Below are positions 45,501-60,500 of a DNA stretch of 64,000 nt, piece by piece. Under the pieces are notes generated by a model that saw nothing but the letters and a program-made list of their open reading frames with translations, did not search any database and was not told where the DNA came from. The DNA is taken from positions 62,001 through 126,000 of the forward strand of contig QNQO01000652.1 in NCBI GenBank assembly GCA_003290165.1, in the 5' to 3' direction. Origin of the DNA: Berberis thunbergii (Eukaryota > Streptophyta > Magnoliopsida > Ranunculales > Berberidaceae). A program made the translations under genes and the position numbers. Numbering within the stretch: position 1 is the first letter of the stretch; each line of letters opens with the position of its first letter.

Positions 45501-48500
45501 GTCAAGAACATTATCCCATTTTCATTGCGAGACAGATTTGCGCGACTTTAGTAAAATGACCATAACTTTCTCATTTCAAAACATTTTCAAGTGATTCAAG
45601 TTGTGTTTATTAGATAACTCAGAGTACTACAATTTCGTGTTTTGATGAGCATGAAAATCGGTTTAAATTATCAAAAGTTACCCTGTTTTGCATTTTTTTC
45701 GTTTTGAGTTTGGGTTTCTCTGTTAGGTTATGTATAAATTGGTGGTGTAAGACAAAAAAAAACTCAATGGTAGTGTGAGAAAGCGCTTTTGGTGGTGTGT
45801 AGTCGTTGCCTTGCACAAAATCTGTGCAGTTAAAAAGGAGTTATAACTCCTTTATAATGTATAACGGATGTAAAAAGTATCAGCTTAGATATAAAGGTAG
45901 GTGGTAACGGCAACCGATATATCGCTCATATAGCGGCCGTTATGAATAAAACGTTATAACTTGCAACGGCGTTATAAAGTTTGTCTAATATATTAAAAAA
46001 ATCGATTCATTTTTCTTTTCTTTTTTCAGATCTAAGCAAAGAAGAAACCGAATGAAGAAGAAACTGAAGAAGACGAAAACCGTGTGATCGAACCTCTGAC
46101 CTTCATGCCCACCTCCATTTCTATTTTCTGCTTCCCCACCCATTTCTGGTAATCATTGTTTTAAAAAGCGTTTTTAAAGCGCGCCTTGAGGCGCGAGACG
46201 AGGCGGGGCGCACAGAAATCGCCTCTGTGCCTACGAGTTGAGCTGCCAGTGTGAGGCGTTTTTGAGGCGAGGCGTTTTTTAGGCGTACGCTTTTTTATTT
46301 CTTGATCAGTTGGCGTTATTTGGTAAATGGACTCCCCAAATGCACCTAGAAACACTGCAGTTGACAAGCAAATGGTTGATTGATTCATTGCTTGACATGC
46401 AGGACGCATTTGTTGTTCGCATGCCTACCTCTTCTAAGGACATTGTCCCTTTTGAGGGTATTCCCAATTAAGACAATTCAAACAAAAACACATGCTTTGG
46501 GGGCAATGTTACTGACCCATATCTTCTTGATGATATCTCTGTCCCACCCTTGGATACTACCCCCGCAGAGCTTAAGATAGACAAATTTAAGCTGAACTGA
46601 TCATTCTTGCCGCTTTGTTCCAACCTATCGTCTTCATGCTGGAATCTGAATTGATTCTCAGTAGTTTAATCTGTGTTGAACGTCAAAGATGAAGAGTCCT
46701 CCTTGTTGGTGGCTTCCATATCATTGTAAAACTCGCTCTTTATTTGTTTGAATTTTTTATATACATTTTTCACTATTTTTACAAAAAAAACGCCTTGTTT
46801 CACCTCGCTACGCCTCGAGGCTACGCTTCGCCTCGAAAAAAGCTCGATCGCCTCAACTCTTAAAAACGCTTTTTAAAACATTGTTGGTAATCCTTGATGG
46901 AATTTTGGGTTGTTTTAAAGAATTTGGGTCTATAAAATACACAAAAGATCTGTTTGATGGGTTTATAAACCTCCCTGATCTGTTTGATGGGCAATTAGAT
47001 GGGTTTATAAAATCAGCTGGTGTGGGGTTGTAGAGATCTCACTAATACACAAAAATCAGTTTGATGGAACTTTTATTTTTATTCTCTCGATTTCCATTTG
47101 ATTTCCTTATAAATACATTAAATCATAAATACTTAGTGGGGGTATAAAAATATATTTAAAATATATATTTATTATAGACCTTTATATACCGTTATATTCC
47201 TATATAATCCTTTATAACTTGTAACCCTCCTAGGCTGTTATGGGTCCGTTATCCGTTTTAACTGCATAACACAAAATATGACAGCTTAAAAAAATACATA
47301 AATATTTATACTTTTTGGCACTAAATACCTAGCGATGGTAGACTTTATGGCCCACTTATTTCCTAATTAAGTTTTCAGCGCTAGATTAACACTTCGCAAA
47401 AACATCTAGTTTTCTTTAAATGACAACATTAACCTTGTGTACAGCTTATGTGGTCATCGCAACAAACTTATATATCACCCATGCATCTCAAGACCAAAAG
47501 CGTAAAACTTATAAATCTATGATTAAAGTAAAAAATAAACAATCAAAAATCTCTATAAGATCTGAAGGCATGGATTCATTAAAAAAATCAAAATAAAAAA
47601 TAAAAAATAAAAAACAAAAACTTCTTTTCTTTTGTCCCCTATCTACCATCATCGCACCAACAATGATGCAGTACCACACGCCCTTCATATTCCTCTTTCC
47701 TCACTTCTTCTCTATCCAATCTTTCCTCCTTTCTCACCTTTTTCCCCCTCTCCACATCCCTTTTCTTATCCCGATTTTTGTTCAACACCATAGACGTTGG
47801 GGATTTGGGATGCACATTTCTAGCTAATTTTACTTGTGATCTCATTCTTAATTGGGCTTCAAATGATTACCACCATCTGTGTGTGGTTGCTATGAAGATT
47901 AAGTCAATGTGTGTGGTTGCTATGAAGATTAAGTCAATCCAGTTGCAAGAAGACTTCTGCCTCATTCAGTTGGGATAATATCTCACATCTAGATTGATTC
48001 TCACAGCCTCTTGAAATACGAATTTTGGGAGGTCAAACAATACTATGAAAGTGGAGAAGGGAGAGGATGCCACCGAAAGCTATTAACGCCATCAGTGACA
48101 TAATGAATCAAGCTCACAAAATTGAGATCAATTCTCCATATGAGAAAGAAGTGGTTTGGTGAGCAAACATAGAGAGAAGGGAGTTACCGGTTCATTTCCA
48201 GCTTATCCTAAGCCAGCCAACTTTCAATGGAGGAGATATGCTTGTGAAAAAAAAAAGTGTGGCGGGGGGATATAATTCACCCACAAGACTTTGAAGCATA
48301 AGAACGCACTCGAGTAAAAGCATTGCCCCGGTGCTTCACAGAGTCGGTCAGTCTTGAAAACTAAAGTATTGATGAGATACCAGGGTTTTGAATCCCAATA
48401 CATAATCAATGTTGGGCGCTACTTTACAATATTTTGAATTCAACGGTTTCAATAAACTTCCTAGACCAGTTCGTCTTGGTCTTGGATCAGATCTCGAATT

Positions 48501-51500
48501 ATTCTCAACGGTTTGTGTAGGCATAAATCATATTGCATTGATTGAATTTTATTGACTTTGTAAATCATACCATTGTCAAGAGAGCTAGGGATACTACACT
48601 TCCTGGCGCCTAATAAAGTTGGAACGACATTTCCATCTAGATTGTTTTACTCAATCTCTTAAAACAAGGGTTCAGAAGGGAGAGGATTCTACACAATCCA
48701 TAACTGATGTAGAACATTTAGGAGAATATTTATTTGTGAGTTTGACCAAGTCAACCCAATTTGATCAAGTCAGCCCTTTCAGGTCAATGGTCTAGTTGTG
48801 ATCTAACTTTAATTTCAAACAATTTTCCTTCTTAGATCTAAGACAAATAGTATTGAAAAATGACTTATAAAGCCTACTTTTTATAATTGTAGACCACATA
48901 AGACCCTAACAATTGATAATGCCTCAACAGACCTATTTTTGTAATTCAAGACTATTAAAAGCTACATGGCTAAAAGATATGTAAAAAGACAAATATACCC
49001 ATACTCCTATACATATTGACATGGTTTTGTGAAACAAATGAAATATGCAATTTGATATGTTTTCAAATTTGTTTCATGTCCCTGAAATACAATTGATCGA
49101 TTTCTTGCATGAGGTAATCTGGAAGTAAAAAATAAAAAATCTGGAAGTATACTTATGATTAGTTTTAAGAGGGTAAACGAATTTCGATTAATAATAGGCT
49201 AATTCAAATAAAGAATATGGAAACCAATATGTTCCATTGAATAATGCTTCAAGAGATTGAATCAAATTCTAATGCATTTTCAATGTTGGGTGTTAAAGCT
49301 ATATTCAGAAACCATATTACTTGTAGTTGAGAAGAAATCAAAATAGTACACAGTGGTGGTGGTGGTAATGAGGTTTCTTAATCCAAAGAAGTTTGGGATT
49401 AGAGATGGATAAAGAAGACTAATGGTAGAGGGAGAGTAGTCCTGAATTGAGTCACGACTCAAGATATAATCCTGTGATTTTGTTTGAAAATTGATCATTT
49501 AAGTTAAAGGGCAAGAATGTATTTCTAATTATTTTTAGACCATGGGTTAGTTTTGAGGCTTTTAAGTCTTTAATTACAAAAAACAGGCCTTTCAAGACAT
49601 TTCAATGGTTAGAATATGATGTGATCTACAATTATAAAAAGTAGGCATTATAAGTGATTTTCCCAATAGTATTAGGAAGTATGACTTTTCATTTATTTCT
49701 ATTTTACATTGTTTTCTTTTGTATCTTTTATGGATTATTTAGAAACCTTTAGAAATGTTCAAATAGAATCCAACAGTCTTAGGAAGTCCCTATTATAGTC
49801 TAGGTACTTTAGAATAATTATTTTCCATGTTTTAGTAGGTTTCTAGTTTATAACCATTGAGTTATCTATATAAGGAGTTCCTAGTACGAATTTTATAATG
49901 AAGCAATTAATATTTAAATCAATAAAATTCAATTGATTTTCTAAATTTCAGCAATAATCTAGCTCTCACACTTCAGATTTTCTGAGTTTACGATTTTAAT
50001 TTACACTTTCGCTACGTTAGTAACAGAGAAGGGAAAGTTCAAATTTGAGCTTGCATGACTGCCCCATCATCGATCTTCCAAGTCTTGAAGCAGAGATTGA
50101 TTGACATAGATCTATCGTGAAGACTCGAGAGAGGGGAGAAAAGAGGAAAGGGAGGAAGGAGAGGAAGAGAACAAGGAAAAGGAGGTGATGGTCTAATGTG
50201 GTTTGGAGGAGGGACAATGGACAGATAAGAGATCTTATCATACCGACCAGCCAACCCACTTGATTTGGGCTTTGGTACAACAATCTTCAACCCCAGATGG
50301 GTTGGGTTTGGATCAGGGTTCATGTTTGTCAACATTGGATTGGGCAATGGTTGAGGTTGATCCCTAATCCAGTATATGTGTGTGTGTGTGTATGATAGTG
50401 TGTGTAAATAGAGAACATTCAAGAGAAAGATAGCCGGAAACCCAGAAACAAGCTAATGGAAACCCTAAGTTACACAAATTTAAAATCAAGGATCTCAAAA
50501 GGAGATTGAGGCCTGGGCCTCAATTAAACAAATACCAAATCACATAAACTACAAAATCCCCACCCCACCCCACCTCCCTTGAAAAGAAGCAAATAGCATC
50601 GTATCAGACTACCTCCTTGTCTCTTTTCAGCAAAGTCAACCAACCTCCTCGCAAACTCATACAAATCTTCACCTCTTGGACAAAATTTCTCCTCTATCAA
50701 ACTACCATTATGCTCTGCCCCAAATTCAGAAGATGATACATCTCATTGATGATTATCTCAGGATCTATCAACCCTACCCTTTAAATCAAATCCTGAACAG
50801 ATTCCTCCCCCACCATATCACAAACCTGATCACCATGGTTCCTCACATCTGTCTCTGAAATCCAGATTTAAGGCTTCCAAAGGTCAGGGAAAATACAAAA
50901 GGCCTCACCGTGGATGATGCAAAAGAGTGAATCATCCCTAACCAATGTGTAATATGCAAAGGAGAAGATTCACTTTTAAACTGCCCACTCAGCTGAAGAT
51001 TTGAAGGCAGGTTTCTAGGGAATTAAAACTGATAAAAGCAGGCCAAAAGGTCAAACTTAGCATCTTCTTCAAGTCCCTATTAAGCCATGATGGAACTTCG
51101 ATCACCCACGATGCAGTTTCAAGAAAGGCCTCAGACAGAAAATATAGTTCCAGATGTCGGAGCAATAAATGTATATCCTTGCAAGTCTGAAAGAGGTTAA
51201 ATTAATAAGCAGAATCTGAAGGGTAATTATTTCAACTAAAGAAGAGGAGGTACAATCATTGCTAAGGTATTCCATGAGTTTATTCCAAGGCCTACCACCT
51301 CCCACGCACCCAATTATATGTGTGGTTTAATGAAAACTAAGACCTGTTAGTACATGTGCCCAAAATGAGCACAAAAATTGCTCAAGGAAAAGAAAAACCC
51401 AAAATAGATCCACACACAGTCCTCTTCTATAAAGAATGTACTTCACACCCTATCTGGAAACAAAACGTCCCCGATATGTTGAAAATGTTTTCAAGTTTGC

Positions 51501-54500
51501 ATGGTGTTTTTTCAAGTGTTGTCTTTTCAAAGAAGGTAAACTACTAACCTCAACAGTAATATTTAAGGAACATGAAGCTAGTGCAAATACCTGAAAATGT
51601 CAGGTCTCTGGTCATACTCAACATGGTTACCAGTTGAATTATCTCGCCACCTAGAAGCTGACGCCAAAGGGAATAAAATCAATAACCAATTATGATTAGA
51701 CTAGTTGATTTGTATGCAAAACCTACTGAAAAGATTACACTTTACCCAATCCAAGATCAATAAGAAACAACTTTTTCTCATCTGGAGAGCCAGGGGGACC
51801 AAGCAAAAAATTCTCCGGCTTTACATCCCCATGCACATACCTGCAATTGGTTGTAAATGTCATAGTTAAATTTCTTGAGCAAAAGATTACCAAAATCTCC
51901 ATTCTGTGGAAAAGCCACAAAGTTAAAATTTCAAAAAAAATAAATAAATAAAATAAAAAATCTGAACCTATGAAAGATATGTCTTACCCCTTTGAATGCA
52001 CCTTCTCTAGTATAGAGATTGATTCAACGGCAATGCAAGCAACCATGTTAACAGACATCCTGCAGAAAATAACATAAAAGGGTAATAAAATAAAGAATTA
52101 TATATACTGCACCAATATTTTCTGAATCAATTTTTAATAGAAACTCACATATGAGCGCTATTGTTCCAGACATCCCACAAACTTGGTCCCAGTATATCCA
52201 TGACCTGTAGGCATTGAAAAATGTGGTTAGAGTCCCAACCCAACCAGATAAAAAAGCAATTTGATACTGCAAAACTAAATCTCAAAATATGAGAACATGA
52301 GAACTTGCCATAACGTAAAAGTCCCTTGTCTGCCCTTATAATGAACTCTTGGCACACCATGACTGCCACCAAGTGTGCTGCCAAAGAAGCCAAAAAAAAC
52401 AATTGAGTATCATCAACTCATAATAATTGAACAAATTATAAAAGCAATAATGCATACAGTATGCAAATTATTAGTCAAGTCAAAGGACTCACTTGTAAAC
52501 TTGCCACTCATAAGGAGGTCCATAGCTGCATCCTTTACTATTTTTGTGCTCAAATTTTAGGGCCACCTGAAACAGATAAGAGAGGAATAGCAAGCTGAGA
52601 TCCAAAAGATAATTCGTAATAACAATCTGACATGCACATATAAACACTGTCTTAATATTAATTAGAATACTATAATAGCCTTCAAAGGATCCAATGTAAT
52701 AAACACTGCAAGCACGCAAAAATAATTATGTACCTCTAGAGCTCCTGCTCCAGTATTCCTATCCATTCCAATTGCAACTGCACCAGAAACCCGACGACCA
52801 ACGTACACTTGCCCAAAGCCTCCTTTGCCCAGCTTTCTATCAACTTTATACAAGGGGGAACCACCAACTTGGACCTGGAACAAAGAAACCAAACAACTGA
52901 AAACGCAAACGAAAAAGTATTGAAAACTAATGGAGCTTCAAAATAGAGTTGTCTGGTTACTGTTATTACAAGCAAAGTGGCATGCAAGAAACACCTCTCC
53001 TATATTAGCTATTTTGTCCTCTAATTAAGTAATTATGGACTCCGACCCTGATAGAAAGCGTGCATCAACATCTTCGGAGGATGATATCCATGATATGAAC
53101 TTGAATGTAGCTCCCGCATCATGGATATCATCCTTCGAAGATGTTGATGAGCTTCATATAATGAAATTTTTTGGGGTATTTGGAATCTCATAATTCACCA
53201 TTAATCCTACATAAGTGTTATACTGTTTTGGTTCTACTCCAGCTTGGTCAACATGACTTGAATCTAATCTAACAAGGAAATGTTTTCTAGTATATGATAA
53301 AAACCAGTGATGGACATGTTGATACCTGATATTAGAAAATCAGGTATATCGTGGTGATATTGATATCTTCCTTCAAATTTCCAAAATCCCAGTATCCGCG
53401 ATAATATAAACACCGATAAAAAGTGCATAGTTTGTGGTGAAGTATAGTTTTATCATAATTAGTAGTTTTGTACTATTTACATTACCAAACTTATTATTTT
53501 ACGTAAATCAGTGTCTTCCAATTTTAAATGAATTAGAATGCAGTTACAGAACATAGCTCAAAATTAAAAGTTAAAATTCCCTTTTTTAAAACTTAGCTCA
53601 CAATTAAAAGTTAAAATTCCCCTTTTTAAAACTTCTCTTTTTTGGAATATCTGCTTGTGAGTTAAAAGTTCTCTTTTTTTGTAACATCTGCTAATGTTTT
53701 TGCACTTTGCCAAATATATATATTTAAACCAACTTTTAGTTTTCTTATTGTTCTCTCAATAATTTTTTAAAGTCTTTTAAGGCGTTAGCATTGAAAGATA
53801 TTGAATAAGTTGAACTTTGTGAGGGGTGCATAATACAAGGACACTATACTCATACAGCAAACGAGACTACTATTTATAGTCTTTTTCATAGCATCAATCC
53901 ACTAGTATTCTGAGACCTATTTGTAACAAAACTGTTGGGTTAATATATAAATATATATATGCGCTATCTTGTTGTATTGACAAACATTTTCTTAGGACTG
54001 TTTGTTTAGTAAAAATAAAAAATTGATCGTAACAGACATTTAACGTTTGGTACCCACACCTAAATCCATATCCTAAAATTTTCAAATATTGTGTCACATC
54101 TTAATAGTAACAGCCTATATCAATGTTATCTAGATATTTAGTAAAGACGTTGCCTTTACTCGTATTAGCGCTTGTACCCATTTCTTCCAGTTCCCGAGAT
54201 TTCACCGCTTAACACTTTAAAAAAACTTACCAATAAATCATTGATCCTTAATCTAGAAAATCTGAAACATCAACTCCTAACACCCTAAAACAAGATCTTT
54301 AACCATGCTACATTAGCTAACACTGTTTTAGAATATATCTGATTGTAATGATGCATAACATCATGTGTCCATTACAGAAATACATTTTACATTCTGCATA
54401 TGAAGCAACTATTGAATGACATTTTGCATACTCAGGGTTCACTTTCAGAAACTTTTGTAGGATTAGAAGGAAGCATGCCAAGAATTTGGGAGGTATTGAG

Positions 54501-57500
54501 TGGTAAACCTGAAATTTGTTTGAAGAATAATGAGTTCATTTCTATGGAAACCTCATCGTGTTCGATTGTACGCTCTACTCATTTTAAAAAGTTTAAATTG
54601 CTCCAAGGAAGCTAATTTAGAAGGACATTTTCAGCATCAGATAATTGTTCGTAGTTGAACATAAATCCTTGAAACTGCCCTCGTTCGTGTAACGACAAAC
54701 ATTACGAAATTAGAACTTGAAATGAGTTGAACTCCAATTTGTAGTATCACTAGCAAAACTGGTAAAGCGCCCATGGGGAAAGAAAATCATTTGCAAACTA
54801 GTTCCATCCAGCTTGTTCATATATGGCAGTACTACCACTACATAATTTATGTTAGATTTCTACTTTATTCATTATCAAACTATAATAAATTCAGCCAACA
54901 CTTTCCCAGTTTGACCACCGAACCTCAACTAATGGATTTTTTGTGGAAACTTCCAAAAACGCTCCCTAAAGGCGCAGGAAAAACTACCGATCCAAAACAA
55001 ACAAACAAAAAATGTTGGATAAACCTAGGCGGAACCATCCCCTTATCTTAGTTTTTAGGCACTTTTTCCAACATGCCACCCTCTCCACCTTTAAATAAGG
55101 GGATCATACAAGATAAGATTATGAGTTTTTAAATGATGAGAAGGAAGTTTAGCCAGGAGGGGACCTTTCTTTTCTTCATATTTATCATTGCCATTTATCC
55201 TTTCCATTTAGAAATTAATACATAAGACTATATGGCAAAGATGTGATGATCCTTGAATGATATATGTGTACTTGTTACCTCCCTAATAATCTCCTCATCT
55301 ACTAAATAATACACTTATAAGCTATTATGTAAGCATCTGTCTTTATAGTTGATAAGTGTCTTTTATGATTGATATGTTAGGGCAGTTTTTTACATTTATA
55401 ACTTTTCCTATGTGTCCTATACTATGAGAACTAAATTGAGAACTTTCGAAATAAATGGTTTTCTTTGCACTATGAATTTTTCCTAAGCATAAATAATGGT
55501 CAAATAGCAAACAGTAAGAACAAACTTAGAAAATGAGAACAAAAATAATAAGCAATGTCTAAAATGTTGGATAAGCAAAAAAAAATTGAAGGAGCAAAAA
55601 AATTTGAAGTATGACCACATGCAAAGTTGTTAAATTGTGAATATTATCATGAATCGTCATATTTAGGGCCTATTGTCGCATAACATGTTGCATTGTAAAA
55701 TATCGATGAAAATTTGTTTGGGTATAATATAATAAGTAAATTGTATGATAACTTTCCGAATATCAATGATACTCGAACTACGCCTTCTAATTATTGGGGA
55801 TTTAGAAGTACAAAACTACGCAGGTCGAACTTAATAACTTCTACGTTGTCTGAGGCCAGGTGAGGCGCTAATAAGTGCATCAGAGCCTCAACGGCAAAGG
55901 CCACCTAAGACGATAAAGACAACCCAATGACCCACACAAGAAATTTTTTATTTCATTTTAACGTTTGTAATTCATTACATGCTAAAAACAAATAATACAT
56001 TTCAAATGCTAACGTCGTGTCAACAACATACCATAAATAGGCTGAAAAACTTCGCTAAAAACTTGAGATTATACAATTAAAAGTCAAGAAACTAACAAAC
56101 AATCAAATATACCAAATTACCAATATAAAGTCATATTACATCAAACACAACAAACAAATAATCAACAAACTGACTTGTCATGTTAAACTTCATGGCTTAC
56201 CAATTCAATCCATCACCTCTTTTTTTAACTAAATTATACACTTAAATCAGTTGAGGAGAACTTTAAATAATTAAATTTTTTAATGGATGGGAACCTTTAA
56301 AATATTATTTTTTTAATGGATATGAGCCAAAAGGGAATGACATTCCGTACATTGACCTTTTCAGGTAAAATATTGAATTATATATTAAATAAAGGACTTA
56401 AAATCAAACAACATTACTTATTGAACAACTAATTTAGTCATAACGCACAAATAGAATATTTTTAAACAAAAATAAATAAACTCAATTGGTGCCTTAGCAC
56501 CACAGCGCCACCCAAGACAAAAGGAAAACAAAGGAGAGGCACGCTTTCTAAGAAATATGGGATGTTTGGTGCTCAGCTGTACCCAGATAACATAAAGTAG
56601 GATTAAGGTTTGATAAATTGATTCGGAATCTCCTATGTAGCTAGAATTCATCTCTCCATACTCTTCTAACAGGGGTTGGGAGGCATCAACTGATACCAAA
56701 GTTAAAAGAAGGTAAACTCATTGGCAATCTTAAAATTAAAATCAGCTAAACCGTTCCACTTGAAAGTGGCAATTCAACAACGCTTGGTAGTGTGGTACAC
56801 ATTTCCGTATCATACATCTCAACGATGTGTACTTTGCCATGTGTCAAACCTCACACTTGCAAGTGGCAATTCAACCACAAGTCGTGGTATACCTTTGTCC
56901 CATCTAATAATTTGGTGATGCGTATTTTACCATCACCAAATTGTACAATACCAACACCACTGAATAACATTGGGGGCATTCTCCATGTCACACAAGCAAA
57001 CTTAAGATTAACCACGAGTGTCACATTATTCATGATAAACGTGTCCAAATCTCTAAACATGTCTAAAAGCGTCACGCCTCTGCATCCTAACACATGAGTA
57101 AGTATTGTAAAATTCATAATAAGAAATAATAACCAAGAATTCCATTTTCCATCAACAAGTTCTTCGACATTCAAATCCAAATCCAAAACAAAAACCGAAT
57201 CAGGCTTGTAAAAGATTCGTACATCCACACTACAAGTTTCCAAATCACCATGTCTTAATAAATATGTTGAATACTACTCCCAATATCATTTCTACTCTAT
57301 CAATATTACTTTACCTCATGTCTGTAACCCTCTAGCCATTTACTTAGACACTATCATGCTTCCCCCAAGGTTGTTTTGTGGAAACTTTATTTTCAATGAA
57401 ATCTTGACTCAATCCAATACTAAAAAAAGAAAGCAAATAATTTTCATTTTTTTCCTCCTTTAAGACTTTGCTAATTTGGAATTTCTTCGCTATTTTGTCT

Positions 57501-60500
57501 GTTCACAAACCCTTTTACGTAATTGGTGTCAGTCCCCTTTCATTGGGAGGTGAGTCCGTTTCATGTTATAAACAGCAAGGAAACTCTTCTTCTGTTGGTG
57601 AACTAAAAGGTTCATATCCACTTGGTATGAATGGAGTATTTTGAACCAATAGCCCGTGGATATCAGGTCGGCTATTAGAATAAATAGTATACATAGGAAT
57701 AAAAGAAATAATGGAAACCTAGGAATGTTGTTGCCAATTAGAAAATGTAAAAAATAATAATAAATAAATAAATTTGAGAGAGAGAATAAGAGTATAGAGA
57801 GGAAGAAAGAAAGATATCCAAAATATTCCCTCCAGAAACAAAATTAGGCATCAGAAATTGTGTACCGATTAAAAACTTTTTACAACTATCTGACAAAGAT
57901 TTTATCCCCTAACTAGAGTTAGGTTTCAAGTGTCAACCCATAATAAAATAAAACTCAAACTTTAATTCATCGTTCAACTCTAGCCTACAACCAATGGCCT
58001 TCTGTGTAAGAGTAAGATACTTGCTCTAACTAATGGAAGGTACAATAACATACAATGAGGTAAAATCATATCTAAATATTATGTAGGATATTCATGCGCC
58101 CACACATGAGTGCACATCTTTGTTGCTTGACCATACTCCCAAGTTGTAAATAGCTTGACCTCGAGCCTAGAAAGGAAAGGCAATGTCATCTGTGACCGAG
58201 GAGATAACATTCGATGCATTAGGAGAAGACACCAAAGCAATAGGCTCAACTGAAGGATGGAGGATTTCCTTGGAGACTTTAAGCGCAGAGGAAATCAATG
58301 TAACATTGGCCAGAGGAGCCATGCCTAAAACATTTGAGATTGGTAGCAAATGTGCAGTTTTTGTATAACCCTCCCAGCTCCTATGAGTATTTGAAGACTT
58401 CGACAATTCCACAAGATGCCAAACGTGTGACATTCAAAATACTCCTCCAATTCTAGAGAAAAACTCTTCGTCTCATCCAGTCAATCTATTTCTTGAAGCT
58501 TCAAATCAGTTTTATATGAGGATTTTGAAATTGGTAAACAAATAGAAAACGGAAAAAATCTTTGACAAATTTATTAGCAATATGGAATCCCTAAGTTATT
58601 AGTAATATGGAATCCCTGCTTAATAAATTATTTGTTGGGTCTTAACCACATACTCGATAGAACTTAAGAGGTAACAAAGCAAAAAAAAATTCACCGGTAT
58701 CATTAGAAAAATATGCACTTCTACTTTGGGTATGACACAATACCTTCATTCATGAAAGAACCATCAACTTATCTAGTGTATTAATGACTGTTAATAACAA
58801 GGAAAAAAAAGTTTCAAGTGGAGGCTTTGACAGATCTTTTTTTTTCTTAGACTTGATAATCCAGTTTTTTCCTTCTTGCATTCATTTGACCAATCAAACA
58901 AATTGTAGTCGTTTTAATCCATAACCAAAAAATGTTTCTCAGTGCTTATTTTACCTTTCGTTTTTATTAGGATAGATGAAATTTCGTTATATCGCTTAAG
59001 AAGAGTTGCTAATAAAGGAGAACTGAAAAAAGATTAAGAAGTCTTTTCTAATTTAAAAGAACTTGTTCAAATTTCATCTCTTAAAAAAGTGGCATTAAGC
59101 AAGGCCCAATGCCAAATTGATGTTATTGCTTATTACATAAATCTTTTTATTTCCACTGTTCAATATCGAACACCTTTATACTTTTCTAGCCAAAAAAGCA
59201 AGCACATGTTCTTCAAAAAACTTGAAGCACTCGCACTTTACACAAATTGACCACGGATTTGTGCCTAACACTGACAAACCTCCATACTATACTCAGTCAG
59301 GACACGCGGTTAAGAATCAGAATCAACTCTGTTTTATTGTTTATTTTTAAAGGATAACCACCTAATCTAAAGGTTGTTAATCTATTTGAACTATGAAAAA
59401 ACCTTTTATACGATTCAAGACAAATGGGGGGAATTACGGTTCCTGCAATGAAGAGCCGCTAAAGCAGAGGTACTATATGCTTGTTCTTCTCTCATTTTCC
59501 TTCTTTCCTTTACTTGTTCTTTATCTCTAATTTTTTTTATCTTGCCATAAAGCATCCTCTTCTTCACTACTTCTTGTCCTTTTCCTCCTTCATTTTCCCC
59601 CATATTTCACGACACTTTGTTCTCACTTTGTTTTCATCATCTATACTTCTTGTTTTACTATATTTATTTTTATTGTTTTTTATTATTGTCTATGTTCATG
59701 TGAATTATTAATCAAATTAAATAAAAAGGTGTGATGTGTCAATGTGAGCCGAATCATAGTTTTTTGGATAATTGTTGAGTCAGTTATATCGTGTTTGTGC
59801 ATCCTTCCACATGGCACCCAAAGACACCTTCCAAACAATTTTGGACAGCACTCATACGATACAAACATACTTTAAGAACTTGAAGACGGGTGAGTTCTGA
59901 TTATGATAAGGAAGTTGACGAATAATAGAGAGTTACACAGATTTTGTGTAACTAGATTTGCATGTTTCAGACCCGTGGACGAAGAGTTCTTTTTTGACCA
60001 AGCCTAAAAGGAAGACGATAGAGAATTAGTGGCACAAAATGAATTATGGGATAATGTTCATTTTGCTTGCAAGGTACTTGCTCCATTTGTGGATGCAAAT
60101 AAAAAGCCTTGTATTGGTAATATCTACGAGGCCATGAATAGAGCAAATAGAAAAGAGAACATTAGTGCAAATGATAAAGTTGTCACTGTACTTTAGAGGA
60201 TTATCGACCAGTGGTGGAATGACTAATTACATCATTCACTGCATGCAGGTATTAAAGCATAAACTTAAGATTTAGTCATTTCTTAATTTTTGAAATTAAA
60301 AATTATGAACTCATATCATAAATTTTTATGCCTAACTAACTTTTACCTAAAACCCGTCTATATTTTACAAACAAAATGTATCTCAGATTGCGGGGAATAA
60401 AAATATTAAAGTGGGTTTTGTACAAGTGTTGATAGGCTTGTACCTAATGAAGCAGATATGATCAACTTTGACTTGATTTGAGGTCATATAGAGACGAAAT

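Noticed and set aside
50376..50406. (TG)n run as a functional element
   Set aside because: Ordinary microsatellite within an intron.
55850..56512. Complete hAT element in kinase intron 1
   Set aside because: GC-rich words at both edges suggest it, but no matching ends or 8-bp duplication were found.
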